A DNA stretch of 64,000 nucleotides from positions 807,501-871,500 of the forward strand of contig JACYXH010000704.1 of assembly GCA_026745465.1 (NCBI GenBank). The letters run 5' to 3'. The stretch comes from Lota lota. Its lineage: Eukaryota; Chordata; Actinopteri; Gadiformes; Lotidae. Positions 63,524 to 64,000 of this stretch are shown one piece after another (the stretch's first letter is position 1; each line of letters starts with the position of its first letter). A program made the position numbers and the translations under genes. The notes under the pieces are model-generated. The model had not been told where the DNA came from, searched no databases, and saw nothing but the letters and a program-made list of their open reading frames with translations.

Positions 63524-64000
63524 TCTCGGCCAGTAATGGGAACACGTTAGGGCTCACCGAGTACAGACGGACCATTTATTTGGTTTTCAGATTTCGTTTT
63601 TCCGATTTTATGGAGCAGATGTCTATACGTGACTAACATGAGAATGCCAAGACCAATTATTCAATCACTGTCGGCACTTCTGTGTCATATAAATAACCTG
63701 TCTGCTTCTCACCAGTTGCTGATTCTTCCCATTTGCAAACTGACCGGCTGCTGCCGTGTTTCCGTGTTTCGAAAAGATGAATGCACATAACGAATTCACT
63801 GACACTGCAATATTATAAGGTCAGAAAACCAGTCATTCTCTCTTTGGAAAGTAGCTCAGAAGGAATTGGAGCAAGGCACATGCACGAGGCACATATGCAC
63901 AGATAGAGAAGGATCTGTATGCTGTCGTCTACAGGTGTGAAAGGTTCCATCAGTATGTATATGGCTGAGAAATCCAGGTACAATGTGACCACAAGCCCCT
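63524..64000. other. Terminal stretch, nothing recognised
   Basis: No gene, repeat array or transposon end was recognised in the final 477 bp. Confidence 0.4.

Overview
The window is teleost fish nuclear DNA. It is intron-rich, full of long CA/GT, CT/GA and AT microsatellites, and carries fish-type transposons (a DIRS-like retroelement, a Tc1-like transposon, fold-back elements, a tRNA-derived SINE and a solo LTR). Vertebrate orthologues appear with GT-AG introns and phases that fit between exons. I cannot name the species from the sequence.

Three protein-coding genes can be reconstructed. (1) foxn3, + strand: only the last two coding exons (6650-6752 and 9429-9882) are present, followed by a probable 3.9 kb 3' UTR ending near the AATAAA at 13823. 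The rest of the gene lies before position 1. (2) ston2, stonin-2, + strand: a CpG-rich non-coding first exon is likely near 22.9-23.03 kb. Eight coding exons between 25059 and 38804 give an 885-residue protein with three WVxF motifs, two NPF motifs, a stonin homology domain and a mu-homology domain. (3) A glycoprotein-hormone receptor of the TSHR type, - strand, 53309 down to 48213. It has 11 coding exons and 704 residues. Exons 2-9 have the lengths I recall for human TSHR exons (72, 75, 75, 75, 78, 69, 78, 189 bp). The order foxn3 - ston2 - tshr matches genes of human 14q31-q32 and mirrors the FOXN2 - STON1 - LHCGR/FSHR neighbourhood of human 2p16. gtf2a1, the usual neighbour between STON2 and TSHR, is not seen.

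Layout: 1-6649 is presumed foxn3 intron with a fold-back element, a SINE and microsatellites. 6650-13840 is the foxn3 3' end with a solo LTR in its last intron. 13841-22850 is intergenic with fold-back elements and long microsatellites. 22.9-39.95 kb is ston2. 40.5-41.17 kb is a roughly 140-bp tandem array with tRNA-like boxes. 41245-46445 is a decayed DIRS-like retroelement. 46.4-48.2 kb is intergenic with a CTCF-like site. 48213-53309 is tshr. 54191-55424 is a dead Tc1-like transposon. 55.4-64 kb has no recognisable gene and ends in a 34-35 bp minisatellite.

The three genes act in different processes: forkhead transcriptional repression, synaptic-vesicle endocytosis and glycoprotein-hormone signalling. 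Their neighbourhood is ancestral synteny, not a pathway. The most notable observation is that the TSHR-type receptor keeps an intact reading frame and full exon structure, yet has changed three of the most conserved activation-switch residues of its family (E3.49 to Q, D6.44 to N, N7.49 to Q), gained an intron before TM7 and lost most of its cytoplasmic tail.
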